This document shows, piece by piece, positions 17,643 to 27,312 of a stretch of 64,000 nucleotides of DNA. Source of the DNA: Arthrobacter oryzae (lineage in GTDB: Bacteria > Actinomycetota > Actinomycetes > Actinomycetales > Micrococcaceae). Below the pieces are notes generated by a model. The model searched no databases. It was not told the origin of the DNA and worked only from the letters and a program-made list of their open reading frames with translations. Position numbers and translations under genes: made by a program. The stretch's first letter is position 1. Each line of letters begins with the position of its first letter. Location of the stretch: assembly GCF_030718995.1 (NCBI RefSeq), contig NZ_CP132204.1, positions 3,224,001-3,288,000 on the forward strand, read 5' to 3'.

Positions 17643-17936
17643 ATGACTGTTTTTGCTGTTGAGTACGTATACGCCGCCGAGTCCACCGAAGCACGCAACG
17701 CCGCCCGCCCGGCACACCGGGAATGGACCGCCCGCCTTGCCGGTGAAGGTGCGCTCCTGGCCAGCGGACCTTACGGCGACGGAGCCGGTGCACTGCTCAT
17801 CTTCAAGGCCGCCGACGAAAACGCGCTGAACGGAATCCTCAAGCTGGATCCTTTCGCTGCCGCCAACGTTATCGCGGGCACACGCACCACGGAATGGAAC
17901 CCGGTGACCGGCCTCCTGGCCGACCACGCCGCTTAG
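17643..17936 (+). CDS. YciI-like family protein
   Basis: A 97-residue single-domain protein of the YciI/YCII superfamily. It shows FAVEYVY at the start, ARPAHREWTARLAGEGALLASGPYGDG in the middle with the conserved His and Asp region, and KAADENALNGILKLDPF before the C-terminus. YciI proteins are dimeric ferredoxin-like folds and some are dehydrochlorinase-like or sensor domains; the substrate here is unknown. It has its own promoter and separates the satD-like pair from ispG. Confidence 0.85.
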   Translation: MTVFAVEYVYAAESTEARNAARPAHREWTARLAGEGALLASGPYGDGAGALLIFKAADENALNGILKLDPFAAANVIAGTRTTEWNPVTGLLADHAA

Positions 17937-17985
17937 CCCGCCGGAACCATCCACCATCGACAGTTCGATATAAAGAGGAGTCCAC

Positions 17986-19152
17986 GTGACCTCGGTCAGC
18001 CTGGGAATGCCGTCAGCACCGCCGCCCGTCCTTGCCCCGCGCAGGAAGACCCGCCAGATCAAGGTGGGTTCGGTGGGGGTCGGCTCGGATTCGCCCATCA
18101 GCGTGCAGTCGATGACCACGACGCCCACCACGGATATCAACGCCACGCTGCAGCAGATTGCTGAGCTAACGGCGTCAGGCTGCGACATTGTGCGCGTCGC
18201 CTGTCCGTCCGCGGACGACGCGGAGGCGCTGCCGATCATTGCGCGGAAGTCCCAGATCCCCGTCATTGCGGACATCCATTTCCAGCCCAAGTACGTCTTC
18301 GCTGCGATCGAAGCCGGCTGCGCGGCAGTGCGCGTCAATCCCGGCAACATCCGCAAGTTCGATGACCAGGTCAAGGAGATCGCCCGCGCCGCGAAGGACC
18401 ACGGCACGTCCATCCGGATCGGCGTGAATGCCGGGTCCCTGGAACCCGGGATCCTGAAGAAGTACGGCAAGGCGACGCCGGAGGCCCTCGTGGAGTCGGC
18501 GGTCTGGGAAGCATCGCTGTTCGAGGAGCACGGCTTCCACGACTTCAAGATTTCCGTCAAGCACAACGACCCCGTCATCATGGTTGCCGCCTACGAGATG
18601 CTGGCTGAAAAGGGCGATTGGCCGCTGCACCTTGGCGTCACCGAGGCCGGACCGGCGTTCCAGGGCACCATCAAGTCCGCCACGGCTTTCGGCGCGCTCC
18701 TGTCCAGGGGTATCGGCGACACCATCCGCGTCTCCCTTTCGGCTCCTCCGGTCGAGGAAATCAAGGTGGGAAACCAGATCCTGCAGTCGCTGAACCTGCG
18801 ACCCCGCAAGCTCGAAATCGTCTCCTGCCCGTCCTGCGGCCGCGCCCAGGTGGATGTTTACACCCTTGCCGAGCAGGTCACAGCCGGCCTCGAAGGGATG
18901 GAGATCCCGCTGCGCGTGGCCGTCATGGGCTGCGTCGTCAACGGACCCGGCGAGGCACGTGAGGCCGACCTCGGCGTGGCATCCGGCAACGGCAAGGGAC
19001 AAATATTTGTGAAGGGCGAGGTCATCAAGACTGTCCCCGAGAGCGAAATTGTTGAGACACTGATCGAAGAGGCCATGCGTATCGCTGAAGAGATGGGGGA
19101 GGCCGATGGCGAAGATGCTGTCAAGGGTAGCCCCGTGGTTAGCGTCTCGTAA
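17986..19152 (+). CDS. ispG: 4-hydroxy-3-methylbut-2-enyl diphosphate synthase (IspG/GcpE)
   Basis: A 388-residue 4Fe-4S enzyme that reduces MEcPP to HMBPP, the penultimate step of the MEP pathway begun by dxr upstream. The cluster Cys are visible in [11 protein letters not shown] and [11 protein letters not shown]. The N-terminal TIM-barrel has the typical [18 protein letters not shown] start follows an AAGAGGAG ribosome site at normal spacing. The end overlaps the downstream acetyltransferase by 47 bp. Confidence 0.97.
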   Translation: MTSVSLGMPSAPPPVLAPRRKTRQIKVGSVGVGSDSPISVQSMTTTPTTDINATLQQIAELTASGCDIVRVACPSADDAEALPIIARKSQIPVIADIHFQPKYVFAAIEAGCAAVRVNPGNIRKFDDQVKEIARAAKDHGTSIRIGVNAGSLEPGILKKYGKATPEALVESAVWEASLFEEHGFHDFKISVKHNDPVIMVAAYEMLAEKGDWPLHLGVTEAGPAFQGTIKSATAFGALLSRGIGDTIRVSLSAPPVEEIKVGNQILQSLNLRPRKLEIVSCPSCGRAQVDVYTLAEQVTAGLEGMEIPLRVAVMGCVVNGPGEAREADLGVASGNGKGQIFVKGEVIKTVPESEIVETLIEEAMRIAEEMGEADGEDAVKGSPVVSVS

Positions 19153-20002
19153 GGAGACCACAGGGCCCGGGGTATCGATCCGGGTCCTGTCCGGGCCGGA
19201 TACCGCCACGCTGCGGGAACTGGCCCGGACGGACGTTGTAGCCAACGTCTTCATCCTGTCGCACCTGGCGGCGACGGGCACGGCCGCGCCCACCATGGGC
19301 GGGGCCAGTATCTACGGTGTGTTCGACGGCGACGCCCTGGTGGGCGCGTGCTGGGCCGGGGCGAACCTTGTCCCCGTCCAGTTGGAGCCGGAACTTGCCG
19401 GACTCGTGGCCGAGCACGCGCACCGGTCCGGCCGCCGGTTCGCCTCCATCTTCGGCCCGGCGGACACGGTCCTGGCCATGTACGGGCAGCTGGAGCAGCT
19501 CGGGCAGCCCGCCCATGAAGTCCGGGAAGACCAGCCCCTGATGACCATCACGGGGCCGCCAGCGGTCCAGGCGAACACTGAATTGGGCATCAGCCAGCTC
19601 GCGGATTTCGACAGGATCCTGCCGGCCTGCGCCGCCATGTTTGAAGAAGAAGTGGGTTACTCGCCTTTCCTTGGCGGCCGCGAGTTCTACAGCAGGCGGG
19701 TGGAAGGCCTCATCCGGCAGGGCCATTCCCTCGTCCACCTCAACGCAGACGGCCAGGTCATGTTCAAGGCCGAACTGGGCGCCGTGACTCCCGACGTGAC
19801 CCAGGTCCAGGGGGTCTGGATGAACCCCTCCTTCCGCGGACTCGGCCTCAGCGCCAGCTATATGGCCGCCGTCGTAGTCCAGGCGCAGCAGCTCGCGCCC
19901 GTCACCAGCCTGTACGTCAACGATTACAACGCGCGGGCGAGGGCCACCTACGAGCGCGTGGGCTTCCGCCAGGTGGGTACGTTCGCTACAGTTCTGTTCT
20001 AG
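19106..20002 (+). CDS. GNAT-family N-acetyltransferase (DUF4081-containing)
   Basis: A 298-residue acetyltransferase with an N-terminal accessory domain and a C-terminal GNAT domain ([21 protein letters not shown] acetyl-CoA loop, then [14 protein letters not shown]). It corresponds to the GNAT gene that follows ispG in mycobacteria. The ATG at 19106 lies inside ispG and is preceded by GGGGGAGG at good spacing, so I prefer it; the alternative would be a start near the end of ispG. The acceptor substrate is unknown. Confidence 0.85.
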   Translation: MAKMLSRVAPWLASRKETTGPGVSIRVLSGPDTATLRELARTDVVANVFILSHLAATGTAAPTMGGASIYGVFDGDALVGACWAGANLVPVQLEPELAGLVAEHAHRSGRRFASIFGPADTVLAMYGQLEQLGQPAHEVREDQPLMTITGPPAVQANTELGISQLADFDRILPACAAMFEEEVGYSPFLGGREFYSRRVEGLIRQGHSLVHLNADGQVMFKAELGAVTPDVTQVQGVWMNPSFRGLGLSASYMAAVVVQAQQLAPVTSLYVNDYNARARATYERVGFRQVGTFATVLF

Positions 20003-20043
20003 CTGGCCGCAACCGGCCCGCATTCGAACTTATTGGGGGATAA

Positions 20044-20793
20044 ATGAATACGTCCGTTGTGCGCATTTTCGGGGCATCTGCCCTTCTGGTGCTTTGCCTG
20101 TCCGCGTGCGGCGGACCCGCGAACACCGCTGACGCCGGGGCCGCCTCGGAAACTCCGGCAGCATCCGCCACCCCAAGCCCGACCCCCACCGAAGATCCGT
20201 TCAAAATGCTGACGTCCGACGAGCTCTCGGAGATCGCCGGAGCGGTGAAGGATTCAGACGGTGTGGCCCTGACCGTGATGCCGGCGGACAAAGTCTCGCA
20301 GGCCCTGGACCAGATGATGTCCATCATGAACGAGGTGCAGGTGGAGCCCGCCGAGTGCAATTCGATCGCTACGGGCACGGCATTCAAACCGGACAGCAAC
20401 ACCACCATGGCAGTGGGCGCCTCCACGTCCTCCACGGCTGAACTAACGCAGACGCTTTCGCTGCTGTCCGGCGTGGACAAGGAAACGCTGGACCAGACGC
20501 TCACGCAGCGCAACAGTGAAATCGGAGCGTGCGGCAACATCAGCATGAACGTCGGGGGAATGGCTATGACAGCCGCCACCACCAAGCTTGACAGCGATGC
20601 AAGCACCCCGGGCGCCGTCGCCCTGCAGACGGACGTCACGCTGCCCACGGGCGCCACGCAAAGCACCATTATGATCTTCGCGGTCAAGGGCGGCGTCCTG
20701 ATTTCCGCCCAGGCGTCAGGCACGGGAGTCACCTCCGCCGACCTGGCCTCAGCAGAATCCTTCCTAGACCAGGCGGCCGCTCTTATTGACTAG
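20044..20793 (+). CDS. Secreted lipoprotein of unknown function
   Basis: A 249-residue protein. The signal peptide ends in LCLSAC, a lipobox with the modified Cys at residue 20, followed by a Thr/Pro/Ala-rich linker to about residue 55. The rest is a soluble domain of about 190 residues rich in Thr, Ser and Ala with two Cys (AECNS and GACGN) that could form a disulfide. I do not recognise the domain. A GGGGGAT ribosome site precedes the ATG. No operon partner follows; a gene-free stretch of 416 bp comes next. Confidence 0.85.
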   Translation: MNTSVVRIFGASALLVLCLSACGGPANTADAGAASETPAASATPSPTPTEDPFKMLTSDELSEIAGAVKDSDGVALTVMPADKVSQALDQMMSIMNEVQVEPAECNSIATGTAFKPDSNTTMAVGASTSSTAELTQTLSLLSGVDKETLDQTLTQRNSEIGACGNISMNVGGMAMTAATTKLDSDASTPGAVALQTDVTLPTGATQSTIMIFAVKGGVLISAQASGTGVTSADLASAESFLDQAAALID

Positions 20794-21209
20794 GCGGCCG
20801 TCACCGGGGGCGCGCACGGTAACAACGAGTCAACAACAGAAAACTGCGTGACGACTCTTGTAATGGTGCCGTGGATCACATAGGTTCTTTCCTAACCGCG
20901 CCGATGGGGTGCGTGCGGTCTCAGGGGGAAATCAGCAGATGGCACTGGACGTTGACCTTCCCAGCAGGCACGCCTAGCGCTCCTCCGGACTTGTAGGTCT
21001 GACGGACCGTAAGAGCCACGCCAAAACAGGATGACCAGCCGGCAACGGCCAGGGGCTTCCTCTAGTTCTGGCGTGGCTCTTCTCCGTCCGGCAACGGCGT
21101 CCGCCGCCCGGGAACCCGGCACCCGCCGCGCCACGGTAGATTAGTACCCAGACGAATTTGCCCAGCCCGTCATCTGAACAGGCACCTCCCAAGAAACGGA
21201 TTCCTACCC
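20794..21209 (+). promoter_or_regulatory. Gene-free region and long leader upstream of proS
   Basis: 416 bp without a convincing gene. It contains the strong hairpin annotated separately (21001-21088), a second CCG-GCAA-CGG element just after it (21088-21097), and a TAGATTAGTAC stretch near 21138-21148 that could hold a -10 for a short proS leader. No T-box antiterminator sequence is present. Confidence 0.5.
21001..21088 (+). ncRNA. Candidate structured RNA upstream of proS
   Basis: A perfect 13-bp stem AAGAGCCACGCCA (21011-21023) with TGGCGTGGCTCTT (21069-21081) is extended outward by GACGGA/TCCGTC (21001-21006 with 21083-21088) across an asymmetric internal loop. The 45-nt apical part holds GCCG-GCAA-CGGC, a stem with a GNRA tetraloop. 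I cannot match it to a known riboswitch. It could be a leader element, an sRNA or an unusual terminator for the lipoprotein gene. Confidence 0.5.
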
Positions 21210-23021
21210 GTGGTCCTTCGACTTTCCAAGCTGTTCCTGCGCACCCTGCGCGAAGATCCCGCCGACGCCGAGGTGGCCAGCCACCGGCTCCTGGTCCGGG
21301 CCGGGTACATCCGCAGGGCTGCGCCGGGCATCTACACCTGGCTGCCGATGGGCCTGAGCGTGCTGCGCAAGGTGGAAAAGGTCATCCGCGAGGAAATGTC
21401 CGCCATCGGCGCCCAGGAAGTCCACTTCCCGGCGCTCCTGCCCAAGGAGCCCTACGAGGCCACCAACCGCTGGACCGAATACGGCGAGGGCATCTTCCGG
21501 CTCAAGGACCGCAAGGGCGGGGACTACCTCCTGGCTCCCACGCACGAGGAAATGTTCACCCTCCTGGTCAAGGACCTGTACTCCTCGTACAAGGACCTTC
21601 CGCTGAGCATCTACCAAATCCAGAACAAGTACCGCGATGAGGCGCGGCCCCGCGCCGGCCTGCTGCGCGGCCGCGAGTTCATCATGAAGGACTCATACTC
21701 GTTCGACGTCGACGACGCCGGCCTGGACGCCAGCTACAACGCCCACCGCGCCGCCTACCTGAAGATCTTCGAGCGCCTCGGCCTGGAGGTCATCCCCGTG
21801 GCCGCCACGGCGGGCGCCATGGGCGGCTCCCGGAGTGAGGAGTTCCTGCACCCCACGGAGATCGGCGAGGACACCTTCGTGCGGTCCGCCGGCGGCTACG
21901 CAGCCAACGTCGAAGCCGTGACCACTGTGGTCCCCGCTGAGATCGACTTCAGCAACGCGCCGGCTGCCGAGATCCGGGACACCCCGAACACCCCCACCAT
22001 CGACACGCTCGTCGACGCAGCCAACCAGCTGGTTCCCCGCGGTGAGAACGACGGCGGGGCCTGGACTGCCGCTGACACGCTGAAGAACGTTGTCCTCGCC
22101 GTCACCCTGCCCACCGGGGAACGCCAGATCGTTGTCATCGGCGTGCCCGGTGACCGCGGCGTCGACCTGAAGCGGGTGGAGGCCAACATCGGCGCCTACC
22201 TGCCGGTGGCCGGCGAGATCACCGTGGAAGCCGCAGGCGAGGAAGACCTCGCCCGCAACCCCCTGATCGTCCGGGGATACCTCGGCCCGGGTATGACCCT
22301 GGGTACCCCCCTCCTTGGCCTGGAAGGTGCCGCCAAGCTCCTGTACCTGGTGGATCCGCGCATCGTCAGCGGCACCGCCTGGGTCACCGGAGCCAACATG
22401 GCCGGGAAGCACGTCTTCGGCCTCGTGGCCGGACGCGACTTCGGCTGGGACGGCGTGATCGAGTGCACCGAAGTGCGCGCCGGCGACGAAGCCCCGGACG
22501 GTTCCGGACCGCTGGAGACCGCACGCGGCATTGAGATGGGCCACATCTTCCAGCTCGGCCGCAAGTACGCCGAAGCCCTCGAGCTGAAGGTCCTCGACCA
22601 GAACGGCAAGCAGGTCGTGGTCACCATGGGTTCCTATGGCGTCGGCGTCACCCGCGCCGTCGCGGCCCTGGCCGAGTCCAACCACGACGCCAAGGGCCTG
22701 ATCTGGCCCCGCGCAGTGGCTCCCGCCGATGTCCACGTCGTGGCAGTGGGCCGGGGCGAGGAGATCTTCGCGGCCGCGGAGAAGCTGTCACTCGAGTTGG
22801 AAGCCGCAGGCCTCGAGGTCATCTACGACGACCGCCCCAAGGTTTCCCCGGGCGTCAAGTTTGGCGATGCCGAACTCGTCGGCGTGCCCACCATCCTCGC
22901 CGTCGGCCGCGGACTGGCGGACGGCCTCGTGGAGATCAAGGACCGGCGCAGCGGTGAGGCTGAAAACGTGGCCGTTGAGAAGGCGGTTGACTACGTGGTC
23001 AACGCCGTCCGCAGCAAGTAA
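21210..23021 (+). CDS. proS: Prolyl-tRNA synthetase (bacterial type with editing insertion)
   Basis: A 603-residue class II synthetase that charges tRNA-Pro. It has the class II core at the N-terminus ([19 protein letters not shown]), motif 2 region ([21 protein letters not shown]), a YbaK-like editing insertion at about 220-390, motif 3 ([17 protein letters not shown]) and a C-terminal anticodon-binding domain. The GTG start gives [16 protein letters not shown], the usual start of this family. It stands alone after a long leader; the next gene starts 18 bp downstream. Confidence 0.97.
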   Translation: MVLRLSKLFLRTLREDPADAEVASHRLLVRAGYIRRAAPGIYTWLPMGLSVLRKVEKVIREEMSAIGAQEVHFPALLPKEPYEATNRWTEYGEGIFRLKDRKGGDYLLAPTHEEMFTLLVKDLYSSYKDLPLSIYQIQNKYRDEARPRAGLLRGREFIMKDSYSFDVDDAGLDASYNAHRAAYLKIFERLGLEVIPVAATAGAMGGSRSEEFLHPTEIGEDTFVRSAGGYAANVEAVTTVVPAEIDFSNAPAAEIRDTPNTPTIDTLVDAANQLVPRGENDGGAWTAADTLKNVVLAVTLPTGERQIVVIGVPGDRGVDLKRVEANIGAYLPVAGEITVEAAGEEDLARNPLIVRGYLGPGMTLGTPLLGLEGAAKLLYLVDPRIVSGTAWVTGANMAGKHVFGLVAGRDFGWDGVIECTEVRAGDEAPDGSGPLETARGIEMGHIFQLGRKYAEALELKVLDQNGKQVVVTMGSYGVGVTRAVAALAESNHDAKGLIWPRAVAPADVHVVAVGRGEEIFAAAEKLSLELEAAGLEVIYDDRPKVSPGVKFGDAELVGVPTILAVGRGLADGLVEIKDRRSGEAENVAVEKAVDYVVNAVRSK

Positions 23022-23039
23022 CTCGGCACGGCCCAAGGG

Positions 23040-23834
23040 GTGATCTCGGGATTCGAGTCGCTGGAGCCCGCCACGTTGGCCCTCATCATCGTGGCTGGCT
23101 TCGCCGCAGGGTGGATTGATGCCGTAGTGGGCGGGGGAGGGCTGATCCAGCTCCCGGCGTTGCTGCTGGTGCCGGGTATCAGCCCGGTCCAGGCACTGGC
23201 AACCAACAAGATGGGCTCGATCTTCGGGACCACCACCAGCGCTGTGACGTACTACCGCCGCGTCAGGCCGGACCTGCGGACGGCCATACCCATGGCCGTC
23301 ATCGCGCTGGCGGGAAGCTTCGGCGGTGCGGTGCTGGCCGCCACCCTGCCAGCAAGCGTTTTCAAACCCATCATCGTGGCGGCGCTGGTCGCCGTCGCCC
23401 TCTTTACTGCGTTCAAGCCCAACGTTGGTGACCTGACCTCGCTCCGCCACGACGGCAGGACGCACTATGCGGTGGCCTGCCTCATCGGCGCGGCCATCGG
23501 TTTTTACGACGGCCTGATCGGGCCCGGGACGGGATCGTTCCTGATCATCGCACTGGTATCGGCTATGGGGTACGCCTTCCTGGAAGCCAGCGCCAAAGCG
23601 AAAATCGTGAACATGGCCACCAACGCCGGCGCACTCATCTTCTTCCTGCCGCACGGCTCGCTGCTGTGGGGCGTGGGGCTGGTTCTGGGGCTCGCCAACA
23701 TGGCCGGCGGCTACCTTGGCGCGCGGACCGCAGTAAAGCAGGGCAGCACGTTCATCCGCAATGTCTTCCTGGCCGTCGTCGGCGCCCTGATCCTCAAGCT
23801 GGGCTTCGACATCTGGCAGGACACCTTCGCCTGA
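23040..23834 (+). CDS. TauE/SafE-family sulfite/anion permease
   Basis: A 264-residue membrane protein with about eight hydrophobic segments in two related halves. The conserved GWIDAVVGGGGLIQLPALLL lies in the first half and YDGLIGPGTGSFLIIALV in the second, both typical of TauE/SafE. Members export sulfite, sulfoacetate or similar anions; the substrate here is unknown. The GTG start is 18 bp after proS, so it may be cotranscribed with it. Confidence 0.9.
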   Translation: MISGFESLEPATLALIIVAGFAAGWIDAVVGGGGLIQLPALLLVPGISPVQALATNKMGSIFGTTTSAVTYYRRVRPDLRTAIPMAVIALAGSFGGAVLAATLPASVFKPIIVAALVAVALFTAFKPNVGDLTSLRHDGRTHYAVACLIGAAIGFYDGLIGPGTGSFLIIALVSAMGYAFLEASAKAKIVNMATNAGALIFFLPHGSLLWGVGLVLGLANMAGGYLGARTAVKQGSTFIRNVFLAVVGALILKLGFDIWQDTFA

Positions 23835-23895
23835 CGCCTTTCGTCCGGCCGCGTTCCGGACCGAAAGACCCTCCCTGGCGGGCGGGGAGCGGGCG

Positions 23896-23901
23896 TAGCA
23901 T
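23896..23901 (+). promoter_or_regulatory. -10 element TAGCAT for leaderless decarboxylase gene
   Basis: TAGCAT is followed by 6 bases and then ATG at 23908, with no ribosome site between them. Confidence 0.5.
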
Positions 23902-23907
23902 GCTCCT

Positions 23908-25344
23908 ATGTCAGCAGGGGACGAACCTTTCCGGGACGCCTTGGACGCAGCAGCCCGACATGCCCGGGAATGGCTGGAAAGCCAGCCGACCCGGCATGTG
24001 GGACCCCGGGCCACAGCGGGGGAGCTGGACGCCGTCTTCGGCGGCCCGATGCCCGGGAACGGCCTCCCGGCGGGCGACGTGATCGACTATCTCGCCACCA
24101 ATGCTGAACCAGGCCTGATGGCCATGCCCTCCGGTCGCTTCTTCGGCTGGGTCATCGGCGGCACCCTGCCCGCTGCCATGGCGGCCGACTGGCTGGTCAG
24201 CGCCTGGGACCAGAACACATGCGTGAGGTTCGCCACCCCCGCCACGGCGGCCATCGAAGGGGCCGCCGGGAAGTGGCTGCTCGAGCTGCTCGGCCTTCCT
24301 GCGGAGTCCGACGTCGGGTTTACCACGGGAGCAACCATGGCGAACTTCACCGGTTTGGCCGCGGCGCGGTGGCGCCTGATGGCCGACGCCGGCTGGGACT
24401 TCGACAGCGACGGCCTCGCCGGTGCGCCTCGGATCCACTGCTTCGTGGGCCAGGAACGCCATGACACGATCGACCTCGGACTTCGATACCTGGGCCTTGG
24501 CCGGCCCACTGTCGTCCCCTCCGACGGCCAGGGCCGTATCAATCCGGCAGAACTCGACTGCGCCCTGGACCGTTCCCTGGTCAGTGCCTCGCGTGGTGCA
24601 GACGGATCATCCCGGCCCCCGCTGCTGGTCTGCCTGCAGGCCGGGAACCTGCATTCCGGCGCCTTTGATCCGTTTCTTGAAGCGATCACCGTCGCCCGGT
24701 CGCACGGTGCATGGGTGCATGTGGACGGCGCTTTCGGACTCTGGGCAGCCGCCCTGCCCGAACTGGCCGCTCTGACCGCAGGAGTGCAGGGTGCCGATTC
24801 CTGGGGAACCGACGCACACAAGACCCTCAATGTGCCCTACGACTGCGGCATTGTGGTGGTCCGGGATGCGCGCGCGCTGCGTTCGGCCATGGGACTGCAC
24901 GCCAGCTACCTGGTCCAGGACGCGGACGGCGCCGCGGATCCGTTCGAGACTGTTCCGGAACTATCGCGCCGCGCACGCGGCGTCCCTGTCTGGGCGGCGC
25001 TGAAGTCCCTCGGCAGGGAGGGTGTTGCAGCACAGGTGCGCAACCTGGTCAGCCGCGCTTCGCAGCTGGCGGAGCGGCTGTCGGTGCTGGACGGCGTCGA
25101 AATCCTCAACGACGTCCAGTACACGCAGGTCTCGCTGGCTTTCGGCGACGACGCCACAACGCGGGCCGTGACGGCCCGCATCATCGAGGACGGGCTGGTG
25201 TGGATGTCCGGCTCCCGCTGGCATGGACGCGACGTCCTGCGGATTTCGGTGAGCAACTGGACCACGGACGGGTCCGACGTCGACACGGCCGTCGACGCGG
25301 TTCGGAAAGCCCTGGCGGCAGTCCGCGGCCCGGAGGGCGCCTAA
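23908..25344 (+). CDS. PLP-dependent decarboxylase/aminotransferase family (group II decarboxylase fold)
   Basis: A 478-residue fold-type I PLP enzyme. The PLP lysine lies in WGTDAHKTLNVPYDCG, and GATMANFTGLAAARW and HVDGAFGLWAA are the usual cofactor-binding stretches. The family includes aromatic amino acid, glutamate and 2,4-diaminobutyrate decarboxylases. It ends with 4 bp of overlap against the convergent kinase gene. Substrate cannot be set from the sequence alone. Confidence 0.85.
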   Translation: MSAGDEPFRDALDAAARHAREWLESQPTRHVGPRATAGELDAVFGGPMPGNGLPAGDVIDYLATNAEPGLMAMPSGRFFGWVIGGTLPAAMAADWLVSAWDQNTCVRFATPATAAIEGAAGKWLLELLGLPAESDVGFTTGATMANFTGLAAARWRLMADAGWDFDSDGLAGAPRIHCFVGQERHDTIDLGLRYLGLGRPTVVPSDGQGRINPAELDCALDRSLVSASRGADGSSRPPLLVCLQAGNLHSGAFDPFLEAITVARSHGAWVHVDGAFGLWAAALPELAALTAGVQGADSWGTDAHKTLNVPYDCGIVVVRDARALRSAMGLHASYLVQDADGAADPFETVPELSRRARGVPVWAALKSLGREGVAAQVRNLVSRASQLAERLSVLDGVEILNDVQYTQVSLAFGDDATTRAVTARIIEDGLVWMSGSRWHGRDVLRISVSNWTTDGSDVDTAVDAVRKALAAVRGPEGA

Positions 25345-26414
25345 CCGGAAGCGTGGCCCGGTGCTGCCTGGCCAGGGGCCCCTTCCGCCGATGCTGCTTG
25401 TCCCGGTTCGGGAAGATCGTGGGCCGCGGGCAATCCTGGAAGGGTGCGCCCCGCAAGCGTGCTCGCGACCCACAGGGAGCGTGCGAGGTCGCCGTCGTGG
25501 TGCGGACGGCCGGCATACGACAAGGCATTTTCAACTTCGCGGGCAAGGCTCCACTGCCGCGCCACCTCCGCATCCAGCCCCGCGGAGGCGCTGAAATCGC
25601 GGCACCTTTCCAGCAACCCCTGCCGGGGATCGGACCGGGGGAGGTCACGGAGACGGTTCCACAGGAGCGGGGCCACGGAGAACTCGGCTTCGCCGATCAT
25701 CGGCTGCGGATCTATGGCGGCAAAGCCTTCCGCGGCAGCCGAGGGCGGCTGGCACTGCGGCCGGGCCAGGATGTTCAGGTAGTGGAAGTCCGAATTCACC
25801 AGAACGTCGGTCCCGGCACGGCGGCCCACCGCTCCGCGGGTCTGGCAGACCTCCAGGGCGGCCTCCAGCAGCCAGCGCGGAAATGGCCTCCCGAGCTGCT
25901 CCCAGTCCGCGGGGAGATCATCGCTCCATTGTTCGGCGCGGGCTGCCACATGGTCGAATTCCTGCCACTCCGGGCGCTGGTCCGGCGCCAGGCTTAGCTG
26001 CCGGGTCAGCCCGCCCCATACCTCTGTGGCCGTCTCCAGCGGGACATCCTGAAGGGAGCGGCAGGCGTCCAGCCGCTCCAGCAGCATGGAACACGTTCCG
26101 GCATCTGATTCCAGGAGCCGCACTGCCCCCTGGCCGTCCCAGAGCCGGAGGGCGTAACGCTCAACCCGGGCTTCGTCGTGCGGGTAGGCAACCTTCAACG
26201 CAGCAGGAACACCTGCCCGGGTCACCGGGACAACCACGCCGCCATGACCGCTCCATGGCAGCGCGCCAGGTTCGAGGTCCAGTTCAAGGCCCCACCGCTC
26301 CAGGCGTCCGCAGATCAGTCCCTGCAGGGAGCCGAGCCAGGCTCGTCCGCCGCTGGTCCGGCTGTAGCGGCGGCTGAGGTCAGGCGGGATGGGGACGGCT
26401 GCGGGTGGTTTCAT
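25341..26414 (-). CDS. Aminoglycoside/streptomycin phosphotransferase-like kinase
   Basis: A 357-residue protein of the APH(6)/streptomycin 6-kinase group. An N-terminal lobe (PAALKVAYPHDEARVERYALRLW) is followed by the catalytic loop VNSDFHYLNIL, which keeps the Asp and Asn of the HxDxxxxN Brenner motif but has Asn for the first His, and IDPQPMIGEAEF as the metal-binding segment. The last 40 residues are a low-complexity Ala/Pro/Gly tail. Such genes are common on actinobacterial chromosomes and need not confer resistance. Start ATG at 26414. Confidence 0.83.
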   Translation of the reverse strand: MKPPAAVPIPPDLSRRYSRTSGGRAWLGSLQGLICGRLERWGLELDLEPGALPWSGHGGVVVPVTRAGVPAALKVAYPHDEARVERYALRLWDGQGAVRLLESDAGTCSMLLERLDACRSLQDVPLETATEVWGGLTRQLSLAPDQRPEWQEFDHVAARAEQWSDDLPADWEQLGRPFPRWLLEAALEVCQTRGAVGRRAGTDVLVNSDFHYLNILARPQCQPPSAAAEGFAAIDPQPMIGEAEFSVAPLLWNRLRDLPRSDPRQGLLERCRDFSASAGLDAEVARQWSLAREVENALSYAGRPHHDGDLARSLWVASTLAGRTLPGLPAAHDLPEPGQAASAEGAPGQAAPGHASG

Positions 26415-26467
26415 CGGATCCAGCGTACCGCCGGGTAGCCGGGCCGGATCGCTGGCAGCGCCGCCCG

Positions 26468-27199
26468 TCAGGCGACGACGCCGCTGGCACCCAGCAGGTT
26501 GCCGATGGCGAAGGTGGCGATGAGTGCCAGGGCGCCGCCGACCACCACCCTGAGGGCTGCCTTCGTTTTGGAGCCCCCGCCGATCCAGGCACCGAGTGCG
26601 CCGGTCAGGGCCAGCGCCACGAGCACGGCCACGAAGGTCAGGGGGACCCGGATGTTTTCCGGGGGCAGCAAAATGGCCAGCATGGGCAGGACCGCGCCGA
26701 CCAGGAAGGCTATGGCGGACGCGAAAGCGGCGTGCCACGGGCTGACGATATCGGTTTCGTCAATGTGGAGCTCGGCGGAAAGGTGGGCGCCGAGGGCATC
26801 GTGGGCCGTGAGTTCCTTGGCGACGGTGCGCGCGGTGGCGGCGCTGAGGCCCTTGCCCTGGTAGATGGCGGCGAGTTCCTCCAGCTCTTCCTCGGGCTGT
26901 TCGGCCAGTTCGCGCCGTTCCTTTTCGATCAGCGCCTGCTGGCTGTCCTTCTGGCTGCTGACGGACACATACTCGCCCAAGGCCATGGAGATGGCGCCAC
27001 CCACCACGCCGGCGGCACCGGCGATGAGGATGGGGCCCGATTCGGTGGTGACACCGGCAACACCCACCACAATTGCCGCGACGGAGACAATGCCGTCGTT
27101 CGCTCCCAGCACACCCGCGCGCAGCCAGTTCAGCCGATGGGCGATGTCGTTGTGGTGCGGTTCATTCTCGTGCTGCGTCGCGGTCCCTGCGGTATCCAT
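26468..27199 (-). CDS. VIT1/CCC1-type metal transporter
   Basis: A 243-residue membrane protein of the vacuolar iron/manganese transporter family. It opens with a hydrophilic HENEPHHNDIAHRLNWLRAGVLGANDGIVS motif region characteristic of VIT1, has MALGEYVSVSSQKD after the second helix, a charged cytoplasmic loop of about 80 residues with Glu-rich metal-binding helices, and three more helices. It probably moves Fe2+ or Mn2+ out of the cytoplasm. Confidence 0.92.
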   Translation of the reverse strand: MDTAGTATQHENEPHHNDIAHRLNWLRAGVLGANDGIVSVAAIVVGVAGVTTESGPILIAGAAGVVGGAISMALGEYVSVSSQKDSQQALIEKERRELAEQPEEELEELAAIYQGKGLSAATARTVAKELTAHDALGAHLSAELHIDETDIVSPWHAAFASAIAFLVGAVLPMLAILLPPENIRVPLTFVAVLVALALTGALGAWIGGGSKTKAALRVVVGGALALIATFAIGNLLGASGVVA

Positions 27200-27312
27200 G
27201 CCTATAGCAAACCATTGGTGTCCGGACCCTGCCACTAACACATGGCTAAGGAAGGTTAGGCAGCCCTCGGCCGGGAGCGGCCGGACGGCAACGTGCTGGA
27301 CGGGAGCTGGCC

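Noticed and set aside
16626-18581. A 651-codon minus-strand frame spanning the satD-like pair, YciI and part of ispG
   Set aside because: It crosses several well-supported genes on the other strand and has no motif.
20794-21209. A T-box or SAM-type riboswitch before proS
   Set aside because: The T-box antiterminator sequence is absent, and the CCGGCAACGG elements are only GNRA-capped stems. I kept it as an unassigned structure.
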